A stretch of 64,000 nucleotides of DNA from Noviherbaspirillum pedocola (GCF_016632335.1 NZ_JAEPBG010000004.1:372001-436000); one strand, 5' to 3'. Shown: positions 26,830 to 36,164, counted from the first letter of the stretch. Program-made: numbers and translations. Notes: generated by a model from the letters alone, not told the origin.

Positions 26830-27964
26830 CTACCGATTCACCGTCTTCGCCGGCAGCAACAGCACCAGCGCCGCGCCGATCAGCAGCGCCGACGAGGTGA
26901 ACATCAGTCCTGCCTGCTGCTTGCCCGTGATGTCATTGAGCCACCCAACCACCGAAGGCGACACGAAACCAGCGAGATTGGCGATGCAATTGATCGCCGC
27001 AATGCCGGCCGCCGCGGTCATGCCGCCGAGGAAGGCGGTGGGCAGCGACCAGAACTGCGAGCTTGATGCCATGCTGCCGATGGCGGCAATGCTGAGCAGA
27101 CCGAGCGCCATTGCCACGCTGCTCGCATGGGGAATCCCGAACAGCGCTACCGCGGCCAGTAGCATCGGCAGCGCGCAATGCGCGCGCCGGGCACGTGTGC
27201 GGTCCGCGCTAAAGCCGATGAAGGGCAAGGCCGCCAGCGCGAAGCCGTAGGGAATCGCCGAAAGCAAACCGACCGATATCATGTCGCTCACACCGGCATT
27301 CTTCACGATGGTCGGCAGCCAGAAGGTGATGCCGTACTGGCCCATCACGACGCAGAAATAAATCGCCGCCAGCAGCCACACGCGCTTGTCGCGCAGGAAG
27401 GAGGCCACGTTGGCATGTTCCACCTTTTCTGCCGCCTCGCTGGCGATATTGGCTTGCAGCAGCGCCTTCTCGTCCGGACTGAGCCACTTGGCCGCCGCGA
27501 TGCTGTCGTCGAGATAGCGCAGGATGGCGATGCCGAGGAACAGCGACGGCACGGCTTCGAGCATGAACAGCCACTGCCAGCCCTGCAAGCCATGCGCGCC
27601 GCCCATCGTCTGGAGGATATAGCCGGACAGCGGCGCACCGACGATATTGGCCAGTGGGATCGCCATGAAGAACAGCGACAACACCTTGGCGCGGCGCTTG
27701 CTCGGGAACCAGTAGGTGATGTAAAGGATGACGCCGGGCGCGAACCCCGCCTCGGCCGCGCCGAGCAGAAAGCGCATCGCATAGAACATGGTCGGCGTCG
27801 ATACGAACGCGAAGCTCGCCGAGATCGCCGCCCAGGTCAGCATGATCCGCGCCAGCCAGCGGCGCGCGCCGTACTTGTGCAGGATCAGGTTGCTCGGCAC
27901 TTCAAACAGGAAGTAGCCAAGAAAGAAGATGCCGGCGCCCAGGCCATAGATGGTGTCGCTCCAG
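26830..27964 (-). pseudogene. MFS transporter (ACS family type), 5'-truncated
   Basis: About 378 codons of a major facilitator of the anion:cation symporter type remain. Family marks are SDTIYGLGAGIFFLGYFLFE, then VPSNLILHKYGARRW, ITYWFPSKRRAKV and the C-terminal half to LLPAKTVNR. Full-length relatives have about 50-60 more N-terminal residues with helix 1 and a YLDRxNxG motif just before SDT. Here the sequence before SDT turns into unrelated SFPWKYNSW and a THSL repeat, open to 28035. The gene is therefore broken at about 27,964 by the start of the mosaic region. The original substrate was probably an organic acid. Confidence 0.82.
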
Positions 27965-27987
27965 GAATTATATTTCCAAGGAAAACT

Positions 27988-28018
27988 AGACAGTGAGTGC
28001 GTGAGTGAGTGGGTGAGT
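27988..28018. repeat. Short tandem GTGAG/GTGAGT repeat at the island edge
   Basis: Repeated GTGAG units (agtgagtgcgtgagtgagtg, then ggtgag) occur some 25 bp outside the break in the MFS gene. They could mark an illegitimate joint. Confidence 0.6.
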
Positions 28019-28289
28019 CGGGTCCATCGAGGCAAAAGGCCTAACTGTCGCTCAAGCTAGCATGGTCCACTAGACACCATTCTTTTCGACATACTGTCGA
28101 TTTCCCACTTTCATTTGGGTCGCGCGGCCTGTTCTAATCAACTAAACCTTTATCTAGTCAGAGCGCGTTTCGCGAGTACAAGCGCAGGGCTAGCATACCG
28201 GTGTTAAGAGGACGCGGTGCAGCTTGAAACGGCAAGGCGTGCGCCCGGTCTGCATGCGCTCGTACCGGGTGAGACTCGCTTCCGCGTGA

Positions 28290-28762
28290 AGCTTGCCGGT
28301 GGCGCCAAACCTACGAGACCGGCGTTTCAATGGCTGGCAGCCAAGTGTCACCTCTGGGCCAGCGATGTCACTTTTCTCGCGACTGGAGAAGGATGGCGAT
28401 CAGCCACGTTGGACTTGGCTAACCGACGCATCGAAGGCTGGTCGCTGCCGGATCAAATGCCGAATGACCTCGTCTGACAGCACTTGCGCAGCGCTTACTC
28501 ACAGCGTGAGCCGCCACTGGATTTGATCTTACAATCCAGCAAGGGAGCCAATACGCCAACTGGACGTGCCAACAATAGGCCATATTTTTCGGCATGATGG
28601 ACTCAACGAGTCTACGCGCCAATGCTTGGGACAATGCCCCGCTGGAAAGCTTTTTCAAAACGTTATAGCTTGAAGAGATTCATGAGCTGCGCTGCGAAAC
28701 GCGAGTCCAAGCGCGCCTGGGACATCTTTGATTGGATTGAAGGTTATAAGAACCGTTAACTA
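28290..28762 (+). pseudogene. Decayed IS3-family transposase (orfB) fragment
   Basis: Pieces of a DDE transposase survive in several frames: WASDVTFLATGEGW and ANRRIEGWSLPDQM (28350-28465), then after stops NAWDNAPLESFFKTL (28620-28667) and finally IFDWIEGYKNR (28723-28758). In intact IS3-type OrfB these read WxxDITYI, SRRIVGWSM, CWDNAxMESFFxTLK and IFxYIExFYNRxRxHS in the same order. Several stops and frame shifts separate them, and the terminal part is missing. It is a dead element next to the MFS break. Confidence 0.75.
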
Positions 28763-29051
28763 CTGTATGTCTCAACCTGAACCGGAAAAGCACCACGTTG
28801 CCGTCCACACGTCTGAGATGCAGCGAAAGCGGACATTTTTGCAATTGGTTTTTTTGTCAGATGCGTGTCAGCCTCCCGTAATCTCCATCAGAAATTTAAT
28901 GAACTAACAAGCATGGACATTGTGTGGAACAACTTCCATGAGCAATCAAACTCACCGTTGTAATTTCGAAGCATTCACTTTTGCCCACAAAGCCAACTTT
29001 TTACAAGCATACCTATTTATTCGCACCCATCCTTCAACTGGAAAGCTCTAT

Positions 29052-29717
29052 TTATTTCCTGATCGCCAGCAAACACCTGGGGCATGTGTAATTGGCATTG
29101 GCGCATTCATCAAGATACTTTTCGGCCAAACACTGGAACTGTTCATATCCTTGAACGCTTTGCGTAGACAAAACAATGCCACGCTTTTGGTATGCACTCG
29201 TGGGTCTATTCTGTTTATAACTCACACCATCCCGACGCTCCGATAAAAACCCATCTTCAAACTTGGCAATAGTGACCGCTTTGTAGAAACTGACAAGCAG
29301 ATACAGCCATTCACATGCCGAAAGTCTCTCCTGCATAAACATGTCACGAAAAAAAGAAAGCGGAACGTCATGGTCGACTGTTGGAGCGCATTCCGCCTTG
29401 GTCGAACTAAGTGGAATGTCCTTCAGCGGCCAAAAACGAATGAACGTACCGGCGACAAATTTTGGAAGGTCATTGCCATATAGGCTGGCACCATGCGCGT
29501 GATACAAGGCACCTAAATACGCAAGGAAAACAGCAAGGTCACGTAGGCGCGCTATGGTTTGCCTGTGTTCCGCTACTGAATGATAACGGCACTGTAAGTC
29601 CTTTTGTGAATACAATCGAATTGGATTATCGCGCCCCCAGCGTTTTCGTCGCTCGTCCAGCTCTTGTTTCCGTTCAGACGTCAACATCTCACAGTCCTCT
29701 CTCACATATTCCGGCAT
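29052..29717 (-). CDS. Hypothetical protein
   Basis: I do not recognise this 221-residue protein. It is charged at the N-terminus (SERKQELDERRKRWGRDNPI), has a central part rich in Leu, Phe and Tyr (LRDLAVFLAYLGALYHAHG, then CEWLYLLVSFYKAVTIAKF) and ends with Cys residues (ECANANYTCPRC) that could bind a metal. No signal peptide is seen. The start may be 29717 or 29687 (MLTSERKQ). It is lower in GC than the genes left of 27,960 and stands alone. Confidence 0.6.
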   Translation of the reverse strand: MPEYVREDCEMLTSERKQELDERRKRWGRDNPIRLYSQKDLQCRYHSVAEHRQTIARLRDLAVFLAYLGALYHAHGASLYGNDLPKFVAGTFIRFWPLKDIPLSSTKAECAPTVDHDVPLSFFRDMFMQERLSACEWLYLLVSFYKAVTIAKFEDGFLSERRDGVSYKQNRPTSAYQKRGIVLSTQSVQGYEQFQCLAEKYLDECANANYTCPRCLLAIRK

Positions 29718-29856
29718 ACCGGTCTAGTTTATATCACTGAACGCGAACCTCAGCGATAACCGACATCACTTCATTTCCATAGTACAATAACGCCGCTGAT
29801 TCATCCAAAATAATATGTTTCCAACATAACGCTCCTGATTGAACGCGTTCACTTAT

Positions 29857-30321
29857 ATGCCTTTGGAACTTATCTCACTACTCGACACCTCCCATTTTGC
29901 AACATTCCTTGGTGGGGCCTGTATCGGCGCTGCGGGCACTTACCTTGCGGACCGGTTCACGGATCAAAGGCGAAACAGTGAAGCGAGGTCCCGGAACCTG
30001 AAGCAGTTCAGGCGCATTGAGAAACATATGCCGGATTTATTTTCGGAATTTCGTAAAGACTTAGCGGAACGGCCCGAATTAGCCATCAGAGAATTTGTTT
30101 TACTTCCGAGCCAGAACGTTATTTTTAACCACGGGCAGCCGCGGTTCGTGTATTTCGAATCTGATTATTTGGCCCTAAAAAACTTGGTGTCACTGCTTGT
30201 ACAGGCCGGTTACGTTAGTATTGTCCGATCTACAGATACACCGATCTATCAACTAAACGAACACTTCGTAGAATTGCTTCAAATAGCACGCGTACCAATC
30301 GGCGTGCAAGCACAAGGCTAA
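29857..30321 (+). CDS. Hypothetical single-span membrane protein
   Basis: This 154-residue protein is of unknown family. An N-terminal hydrophobic segment (about residues 12-32, FATFLGGACIGAAGTYLADR) is followed by Arg-rich FTDQRRNSEARSRNLKQFRR, consistent with a membrane anchor and a cytoplasmic domain. That domain (about 45-150) looks like a small alpha/beta or winged-helix fold (EFVLLPSQNVIFNHGQPRFV, IYQLNEHFVELLQI). ATG 29857 is preferred over an in-frame TTG at 29839. It is convergent with the RelA/SpoT-domain gene. Confidence 0.6.
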   Translation: MPLELISLLDTSHFATFLGGACIGAAGTYLADRFTDQRRNSEARSRNLKQFRRIEKHMPDLFSEFRKDLAERPELAIREFVLLPSQNVIFNHGQPRFVYFESDYLALKNLVSLLVQAGYVSIVRSTDTPIYQLNEHFVELLQIARVPIGVQAQG

Positions 30322-30595
30322 TTTACAAAGGAAAAGGAATCGGCGAGCGGTTTAACTACTCTTTGATCTTACAAAACGAGTGAGCAGCTTATGTTACCTT
30401 GCCGTAGCAGTCGATGACGTGCATAAGATAGCCGAACAAATAGAGGTATAGCGTTCAGCCGGTGAGCATCTCCGCGAAGGCTAGATGCAGGGTGTACTCC
30501 ACCCAAAACGCCTTGGACATCGAGTTTCTGCATTCACACATACTCGAAACTCTAGAATGAAGCCAAGGCGCGAAGCGATTCGGCTTAAAAAACTG

Positions 30596-31660
30596 TCAGC
30601 CTTCACGGGCAAGCCAGGCATCAAATCGCTCTCTGGCTACGTTAGTTAATGCGTCATGAAAGGCAACTCTGTCTTGCTTATAAAGACAGTGACGAATGAT
30701 AGTATAGGGATTGAGTGAATCGTCCGGGTTGTCCCTCTCGAACTCAGCTTGATATCTCCTTACTGCGGTTATATTTTCTCCAACGAACGAATTCAAGTCG
30801 CGACGAGTAATGTTGGGGCACATTTTTACGATGTCTGCAGTGAACCCATCGACCTTATGTGGCTCGAACTCAAACGCTCGGAAGAAGTGCTTAGCTATGC
30901 GCAAGAGTCCGAAAGCGTTGAGCTGAAGGCGTGTATTAGACGGTCTTGGCGTTTGCTGAGACTGTGCCGGGTCACGCTGCTCGGGTTCGTCTTCCTCTGC
31001 CATTTGGATTTCATGGAGAGTCGCTTCACGAATTTCCTTGAACTCTCTGTCGGCCAGCTCAAACAGGGCGGCAAGCGTATTGATACGTCGTTTCAGGTTG
31101 TTTGGTATGGCTTTTTTATACTTTATCTTGTGATCCAGTACGCTCCAAGAGTCTTGAACAATTGTTCGCACTTGAATCTCAAAGGCTAGGTCGGCGTAAA
31201 CTTGATACTCTTCTGCTGTGCTGCGTGGTGGCCCAAGCTTTACATCTAAATGCAGCCCCTTGTATCCAAAGTTACTCTCTGTGCTCTCAATTGCTGCAAT
31301 TTTATCAGTCACATCGATCACTGAGAAATGATGCTCGATGACTTCCCTGATACGTTCAATATCGTCCTCATATAGGCAGACGATGCGTATTCCAATAAGA
31401 TCGGAGATATGATCTTTAATCGCATACCCATTACCTCCCTTTTCAAGGTCGGTGCGATACTTTAGGTTGAATTTTCGAATGCACTCTTCACGATCTTTAA
31501 CCCGACCTTCAATCTTTGAAATCTCGACGCCTTTTGAACGAATCACAAGCGCGGTGAGAAGAGCGATGTACGAGTCTTTTGCATCCTCCATAAGTTTCAA
31601 GTGTGTACCGTAATAGTCGCGAAACTCGGTCTTTTCGCGTTCGAAATCTGTTGATGCCAC
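30596..31660 (-). CDS. RelA/SpoT-domain alarmone synthetase-like protein
   Basis: This 354-residue protein has a (p)ppGpp-synthetase-type nucleotidyl-transferase domain at about residues 40-200. Visible motifs are ISKIEGRVKDREECIRKF, DLIGIRIVCLYEDDIERI with the metal Asp, SNFGYKGLHLDV and AFEIQVRTIVQDSWSVLDHK ending in IKYK. There is no HD hydrolase, TGS or ACT domain, so it is not housekeeping RelA or SpoT. The C-terminal 150 residues (Pro/Gln linker, then FGLLRIAKHFFRAFEFEP) are unrecognised. Small alarmone synthetases of this kind can act in stress response or as toxins/phage-defence proteins; the island setting is compatible with the latter. No obvious antitoxin is beside it. Confidence 0.82.
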   Translation of the reverse strand: MASTDFEREKTEFRDYYGTHLKLMEDAKDSYIALLTALVIRSKGVEISKIEGRVKDREECIRKFNLKYRTDLEKGGNGYAIKDHISDLIGIRIVCLYEDDIERIREVIEHHFSVIDVTDKIAAIESTESNFGYKGLHLDVKLGPPRSTAEEYQVYADLAFEIQVRTIVQDSWSVLDHKIKYKKAIPNNLKRRINTLAALFELADREFKEIREATLHEIQMAEEDEPEQRDPAQSQQTPRPSNTRLQLNAFGLLRIAKHFFRAFEFEPHKVDGFTADIVKMCPNITRRDLNSFVGENITAVRRYQAEFERDNPDDSLNPYTIIRHCLYKQDRVAFHDALTNVARERFDAWLAREG

Positions 31661-32099
31661 TCAGGCTCCCTTATGAAGGCAAAGTTTTTATTAGTTGCAA
31701 GACGCTAGATTAACACGGCCAATTTTAGCTCATTACGAGGCCAAAGATATCGCGAGCCGCAGCGATGGAAGGTTGTCCGCAAATCTAGTGAGGTATCCTT
31801 TTGGGTTTAAAGCTCTCTTTGTCCGTCGAGCCCAATCTATCTGCCGGCCAATGAGGATGTTTTCGCCAATTTTTCTTGCAGTTCTCCCCCCTTCCGCCTC
31901 TCCCTTGTTTGCCGCTATGCTGAAACCATGCCGTTTATGTATCAAAAACGTCTCGCTCTGTGCGGTGATGACGGTTTATTAGCCGTCTTCTGCATTTATC
32001 GAAAACCTTGGAAACGTCCGCTGTCAGTCTTTGGTATCGCTAGCGCCCTTCCCTCCACTGAGAAGGCGCTTGCTTTTGTCGACGCCAATCTACGGTGAT
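31661..32099. other. Intergenic region between RelA/SpoT-domain gene and recombinase copy 1
   Basis: No convincing gene. It should hold the promoter of the RelA/SpoT-domain gene. A GTCCGCTG-type motif near 32010 resembles the GTCCGC-containing sequence downstream of recombinase copy 2. Confidence 0.4.
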
Positions 32100-32726
32100 T
32101 CAAACTTCCGTATTTTCAGCGATTTCTAGTGCATCGTCGACTTCAATGCCGAGATATCGAACGGTGCTCTCCAACTTGGTATGACCGAGCAAAAGCTGCA
32201 CGGCCCGGAGGTTCTTCGTCTGTCGGTAGATCAATGTTACTTTCGTCCGGCGCATAGTGTGCGTGCCATAGGCAGCACGATTTAGTCCAATCGATTCGAC
32301 CCAAGATGCAACGATACGAGCATATTGCCGTGTCGTGATGTGGTCATCTACTACTATGCAGCTTGGGAAGAGGTAGTCTCGCGGCAACAGATGCGCTTGA
32401 TTGATCCACGCGGATATTGAAGCACGCGTCTGTTCAGTGATCTCGAATTGGACTGGGCGATGAGTCTTCTGTTGCATCACTGTTGCCCGAGGCAGAATAC
32501 GCGTGCCCAGCGCTATGTCGCAGACATGCAATTTTACGAGATCGCATCCACGCAGTTTGCTGTCAATCGCAAGGTTGAAAAGAGCGAGATCCCGGATTCG
32601 CTCGGCAAGCTGGAGCCGAATACGAATAGCCCAGATCTCTTTTAGTTTCAAAGGCAGCTTTTGGCCTATCAACTTGCCCTTGTTCCAAGGGATGCAACCC
32701 TGGTTTCCGAGAGGCGAGGCGTTCAT
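32100..32726 (-). CDS. Short tyrosine recombinase, copy 1
   Basis: This 208-residue site-specific recombinase consists of little more than the catalytic domain, like FimB/FimE in size. Catalytic residues can be placed: Arg in [10 protein letters not shown], Lys in [10 protein letters not shown], His-x-x-Arg in GTHTMRRTK, His in [10 protein letters not shown] and Tyr in VRYLGIEV. The order and spacing are complete, so it should be active. It has no N-terminal core-binding domain. It is very similar to the gene at 37920-38546 and to the remnant at 51616-51800, all on the minus strand. AGGAGACTC, the ribosome site, lies inside a leader hairpin. The gene upstream is a truncated yaiI-like piece. 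Confidence 0.92.
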   Translation of the reverse strand: MNASPLGNQGCIPWNKGKLIGQKLPLKLKEIWAIRIRLQLAERIRDLALFNLAIDSKLRGCDLVKLHVCDIALGTRILPRATVMQQKTHRPVQFEITEQTRASISAWINQAHLLPRDYLFPSCIVVDDHITTRQYARIVASWVESIGLNRAAYGTHTMRRTKVTLIYRQTKNLRAVQLLLGHTKLESTVRYLGIEVDDALEIAENTEV

Positions 32727-32758
32727 GTGAGTCTCCTTGAAGAAGTGGAAGGAAACTC
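32727..32758 (-). promoter_or_regulatory. Leader hairpin over the ribosome site of recombinase copy 1
   Basis: GAGTCTCCTT (32729-32738) pairs with AAGGAAACTC (32749-32758) with one mismatch. In the mRNA the Shine-Dalgarno AAGGAGACTC is the 3' arm, directly before the ATG. The same arrangement occurs at copy 2 (38547-38574), so it looks conserved and may limit translation. Confidence 0.6.
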
Positions 32759-32799
32759 ATTCTGAGCCCGTCGTAACAAGCAGGGCTGGGCAAGTCCTA

Positions 32800-32968
32800 C
32801 AGCAGTCTCGATACCGATTTGAGCCGTAACACGGATGAAACGCGAGCCCGGCACGCAGAGCAACTGATTGGCAACCAGCGTGGCCTTGAGATGCAAGCGT
32901 TCAGTGATCCGAAACAGGATGTCCCTGATGACGGCGGTACAAGCGTCGGCGTCGACCCAGATCTGCAT
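32800..32968 (-). pseudogene. YaiI/YqxD family (DUF188) gene, N-terminal fragment
   Basis: From ATG 32968 about 50 codons match the start of YaiI-type proteins: [20 protein letters not shown], then [15 protein letters not shown] and VPGSRFIRV. The rest of the usual 150-residue protein (GD/ITADIPLA region) is missing; similarity stops at about 32,815, some 60 bp before the recombinase leader hairpin. The open frame continues to 32723 in unrelated sequence. The gene was cut by arrival of the recombinase unit or by a later deletion. Confidence 0.72.
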
Positions 32969-33293
32969 GACGAATCCGACGAAATTGGAAGACGCATTGT
33001 AAGGCAGGCAGTGCAGCAAATGCGATGCGCCAGCGGCGGGTATGTGCTGGATCTTGGCCAACACCAGGTACAGGTCTGTCTGGCGCCATCCGGCACCCGG
33101 CAAATGCAAAGACTGCGAAACCTTCAGCAGAAAGTCCGGGCGCTGCTGCGTGAGCCTTGGTTTTCTACCACCCGGGATCAATGGAGCAATGCCGTATCGG
33201 GTTCCGGCACGGTCTGTGCTGTGTCTCCATCGAGCGCGAAAACGATGCTCGAAACTCAATCGACAGACTTTTTACTGACCCAGGAGAACCGCC
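32969..33293. other. Intergenic region upstream of the double-glycine peptide gene
   Basis: No convincing gene. The minus strand stays open through part of it ahead of the yaiI-like start, without resemblance to a family. The promoter of the peptide gene at 33294 should lie here. Confidence 0.4.
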
Positions 33294-33512
33294 ATGAAGA
33301 CGCTGATGATCAAAGACCTGCATGTCACGCACGAACCGGATTACGAAGCAAAACCAGGCATTCGCCCCTTGTCACCCGAGCAGTTGAAGCTGATACATGG
33401 TGGACGGACCGTAAGCGCTACGGTCGACGGCAGGCCCGGTGGAACCGTGAACGACTTCGATATAAACATGGCAATCTTCGAAGGACGCATCAGCGGCCCG
33501 TACCTGCTGTAA
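33294..33512 (+). CDS. Small double-glycine-leader peptide (RiPP/bacteriocin-like precursor)
   Basis: This 72-residue peptide starts MKTLMIKDLHVTHE, a leader style (MKTLxIKDLxxTxELD) common in short Burkholderiales peptides. It carries LSPEQLKLIHGG at residues 27-38, which fits the double-glycine leader consensus recognised by C39 peptidase transporters. The predicted core is about 34 residues, starting RTVSATVDGRPGG and ending ISGPYLL. There is no Cys, so disulfides or lanthionines are excluded. A strong AGGAG lies 7 bases before the ATG. No C39 transporter or modifying enzyme is in the window, so export would need machinery elsewhere. Confidence 0.75.
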   Translation: MKTLMIKDLHVTHEPDYEAKPGIRPLSPEQLKLIHGGRTVSATVDGRPGGTVNDFDINMAIFEGRISGPYLL

Positions 33513-33580
33513 GCCAGGCCGGCGCTGAAAGGACCGATATGGCTGAACACATTCAGGAATGCGTAACGACTAGTCGGCTG

Positions 33581-33611
33581 AAGGGATGCGGCGCAATGCG
33601 CCGCATCCCTT
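33581..33611 (+). terminator. Strong hairpin terminator after the peptide gene
   Basis: AAGGGATGCGGCGC (33581-33594), loop AAT, and the perfect complement GCGCCGCATCCCTT (33598-33611). The T-run after it is weak (ATGCGTTTG). It lies 68 bp past the stop of the double-glycine peptide. Confidence 0.8.
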
Positions 33612-34303
33612 ATGCGTTTGCATCTTGAGAAGTGCCTGCACATGAGTCCGCTGTGGCCAAAAAGAGTGGCTTCAGGCCATCAGCTTCGGCCACGTCCATC
33701 CCCGACCGGCAGTGCCCCCCAGTGAGCAAACTGAGGATTTTTGCCGGACTCACCTACTCCTGTCGTGCTTCGTATGGCAGGTAAAAATCCGCATTAGGCT
33801 ACAGCGGTGCTCGCCATTGGTGAACGGCTCGCCTTTTGCACGGCTGGCTGTCTAGTCCACGCTGCCCTTGCCGGTGTACTGCGCCACGGCCAGATAGGGA
33901 AACAGCGGGCGCGAGCGCTGCGCTCTGGGTTCTCCTGCGCCTACGGCAACCCTAGCGACCGGCCCACGGGCTTGCCGGCTGCCACCGATGGCGGCTGGGC
34001 AAACGCGCTGCGGCCCTGGCCCCGGGGTGGTGTGCGCGCCACCACGGCGTCGGTGAATGTTCCCGACGCGGCGCCGCGGCGCCAGATTCATGCAGCAAAC
34101 TCCCATGGCGAGCACACGATCATCAGGAAGATCATGGATGATGTACGAAGGCAGAATGTCTTTGATGTTTCACAATTTTCTCTATGCCCCATGTTTTACA
34201 TTTGCATCATGCCTCATGAAACATTCGTGAGAAACGGAAATCCGGCTGTTTGCCTCTCAAAGCGCAATTACCGGCGTAACTCAACCACACACATTGGTCC
34301 TGC
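33612..34303. other. Mosaic region without an intact gene
   Basis: About 690 bp between the peptide terminator and the hydrolase gene. On the minus strand there is a possible tannase-type C-terminal scrap (33852-34050). The part from 34130 to 34300 is AT-rich and should carry the hydrolase promoter. Confidence 0.4.
33852..34050 (-). pseudogene. Possible C-terminal scrap of a tannase/feruloyl-esterase-type gene
   Basis: The end of one minus-strand frame reads RSRPLFPYLAVAQYTGKGSVD and stop. This resembles the RPLCPYPxxARYxGxGD tail of tannase-family esterases. Nothing upstream in the frame is convincing, and GC is higher than the surroundings. It is reported as a weak lead only. Confidence 0.3.
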
Positions 34304-35413
34304 ATGCCTGACACCAGAGATACCAACAACGAAAATACCAGTCTCGAGGCGGCTGCCTCATTCAATTACCTCATAAGCGCGAGGAACCTCATATCCGACA
34401 CGGAATTCGGAGAAGACATTGGCGATGTCACTTACCTGAAAGTACCGAAGGGCGAAATCGCGACGCCTCAATACCAGATCGACAGGCAAGACTGGGTACT
34501 GGAGGTCAGGGACATTGCAGACAGCATTGCCGATCACAGCCTGGGGCCGACAGGAGATGTTCTTGTATTCGTTCATGGCTATAACAACAGTCCCGAGACT
34601 ATCAGGGACCGGCATGAAGTGCTGCAGGAGTATCTGGCTGTTGAAGGCTGGGGCGGCATCGTCGTTTCGTATGACTGGCCATGCGGGGACGACACCCTCA
34701 ATTATTTCGGCGACCGTAGCAAGGCAGCCCTGACGGCACATTATCTTGTCGACAATGGCATTCGCCTGATCGTGGAAGGGCAGACGAAATACGGATGCGA
34801 AACCAATATTCATCTCCTGGGCCACTCCACGGGAGCGTATGTGATCATGGATGCATTTGCCGCCGCAAAGAAGGTCGGCAGCTTCTATGACAAGCCTTGG
34901 CGGGTTGCGCAAGTGGCCTTTATTGGCGGTGACGTCGCGGCTAACAGCCTTGACGCAGACAGCGACTGGGGAACGCCGATGTTCGAGAGGATCATGAGGC
35001 TTACCAATTACTCCAACGGTTTTGACGATGTCCTTGCGATCTCAAATGCAAAGCGTCTTGGAACCGTCCCGAGAGCGGGACGCGTCGGACTGACGGAAAA
35101 CGCGAATCCGAAGGCAGTCAACGTAGATTGCAGCAGTTATTTTCAGCATCTTGATCCTGCCTCGCAAACGGTAAAGCTCGGCTGGTGGAATCACACTTGG
35201 TTCCTCGGGAATCACAACTGGACGCGCGATCTGGCGATGACATTGGAGGGACGGTATGACCGACGCGTATTGCCTACAAGGGAAGAAGTCAACGGAAGGC
35301 TTGTTCTTACAGAAGGGACGAGGCCAAGATTCGAGTCCGAATGGCGCAGGCTCGTCAATCCCGTTGCGGCTGAGTTGCGGCCGGGTTCATCGAATAGGCA
35401 GGCCATCGTCTGA
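34304..35413 (+). CDS. Alpha/beta hydrolase (DUF900-like)
   Basis: This 369-residue serine hydrolase has VLVFVHGYNNSPETI (oxyanion-hole HG loop) at about residue 88, IVVSYDWPCGDDTLNYF, and the nucleophile elbow HLLGHSTGAYV with Ser at about 176. A His near the C-terminus in WFLGNHNWTRD may complete the triad. The pattern fits the DUF900/alpha-beta hydrolase group that contains long-spaced lipases or esterases. There is no signal peptide, so it is probably cytoplasmic. A hairpin (TGCCGC-caaa-GCGGCA) follows the stop at 35416-35431. Confidence 0.82.
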   Translation: MPDTRDTNNENTSLEAAASFNYLISARNLISDTEFGEDIGDVTYLKVPKGEIATPQYQIDRQDWVLEVRDIADSIADHSLGPTGDVLVFVHGYNNSPETIRDRHEVLQEYLAVEGWGGIVVSYDWPCGDDTLNYFGDRSKAALTAHYLVDNGIRLIVEGQTKYGCETNIHLLGHSTGAYVIMDAFAAAKKVGSFYDKPWRVAQVAFIGGDVAANSLDADSDWGTPMFERIMRLTNYSNGFDDVLAISNAKRLGTVPRAGRVGLTENANPKAVNVDCSSYFQHLDPASQTVKLGWWNHTWFLGNHNWTRDLAMTLEGRYDRRVLPTREEVNGRLVLTEGTRPRFESEWRRLVNPVAAELRPGSSNRQAIV

Positions 35414-35637
35414 GGTGCCGCCAAAGCGGCAAACCGGGAAAAACATGGTTCTTCGCCGATCCGCGGAGTGAGCAACGGACGCAGGACAGTCCCTTATTGC
35501 TTTGGGAGGAACGCGAAAGTTCGACCCAAAGCAGACAGCGAGCTTGCCGTAAAGCGGCCATCTGACGTTGTGTCCTCGACGCGACGACATGCCATTCGCA
35601 GACCCCCGCATCAAAGAAAGCTGACACGGCGTTGTGC

Positions 35638-35668
35638 TTGACTTAGAGTGCACTCGAAGTCCTAACCT
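35638..35668 (+). promoter_or_regulatory. MerR-type promoter with 19-bp spacer
   Basis: -35 TTGACT (35638-35643), a 19-bp spacer and -10 TAACCT (35663-35668). The spacer holds a dyad around AGTGCACT, the usual MerR binding site that corrects an overlong spacer. It lies directly before the MerR gene, whose ATG is only 10 bp after the -10 box, so the mRNA leader must be very short. Confidence 0.85.
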
Positions 35669-35678
35669 CGGGTCTGTC

Positions 35679-36164
35679 ATGTCGAAATCTCTAACGATCG
35701 GTCAGGTGGCCACAGCCACTGGTGTTTCCGCGCATACGCTGCGTTACTACGAACGAGCGGGCCTGCTCCGTGCGGTCGGGCGAACCGCTGCCGGACACCG
35801 GCTGTATTCGCCAGCCGATTTGAACTGGCTTCAGTTTGTCATGCGTCTGAAGGCGACGGGAATGACGATAGCTTCTATAAAGGCGTTCTCTGAACTACGC
35901 GCACAGGGCGACTCTACATACGATATGCGGCGCGAGATGCTTGCTGCGCATCGGGACACGGTTGTCGAAGGTATCGCTGAACTGAAAGCCAATCTTGCTG
36001 CAATTGTGGACAAGATCGCTTGGTACGAGGCCGCAATAAGGAATGTGGCGCGACATGACGACAGTTTTCAACCAAATCAACAGGAAAAGGACCCGTCATG
36101 GATACCAGATTCGACGCAACGCACGCGAAGCAAGACCGCTACACGCAGGGATGGCAAAAGCTAA
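35679..36164 (+). CDS. MerR family transcriptional regulator
   Basis: This 161-residue regulator has an N-terminal MerR HTH: LTIGQVATATGVSAHTLRYY, then ERAGLLRAVGRTAAGHRLY. The dimerisation helix is at about residues 80-115. The C-terminal effector part is short and has no Cys pair, so it is not a classic metal sensor. It probably responds to a reactive organic compound (AdhR/SoxR-like subgroup; inference). It reads from its own 19-bp-spacer promoter and overlaps the carboxymuconolactone decarboxylase gene by 67 bp, so the two form one operon. Confidence 0.92.
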   Translation: MSKSLTIGQVATATGVSAHTLRYYERAGLLRAVGRTAAGHRLYSPADLNWLQFVMRLKATGMTIASIKAFSELRAQGDSTYDMRREMLAAHRDTVVEGIAELKANLAAIVDKIAWYEAAIRNVARHDDSFQPNQQEKDPSWIPDSTQRTRSKTATRRDGKS

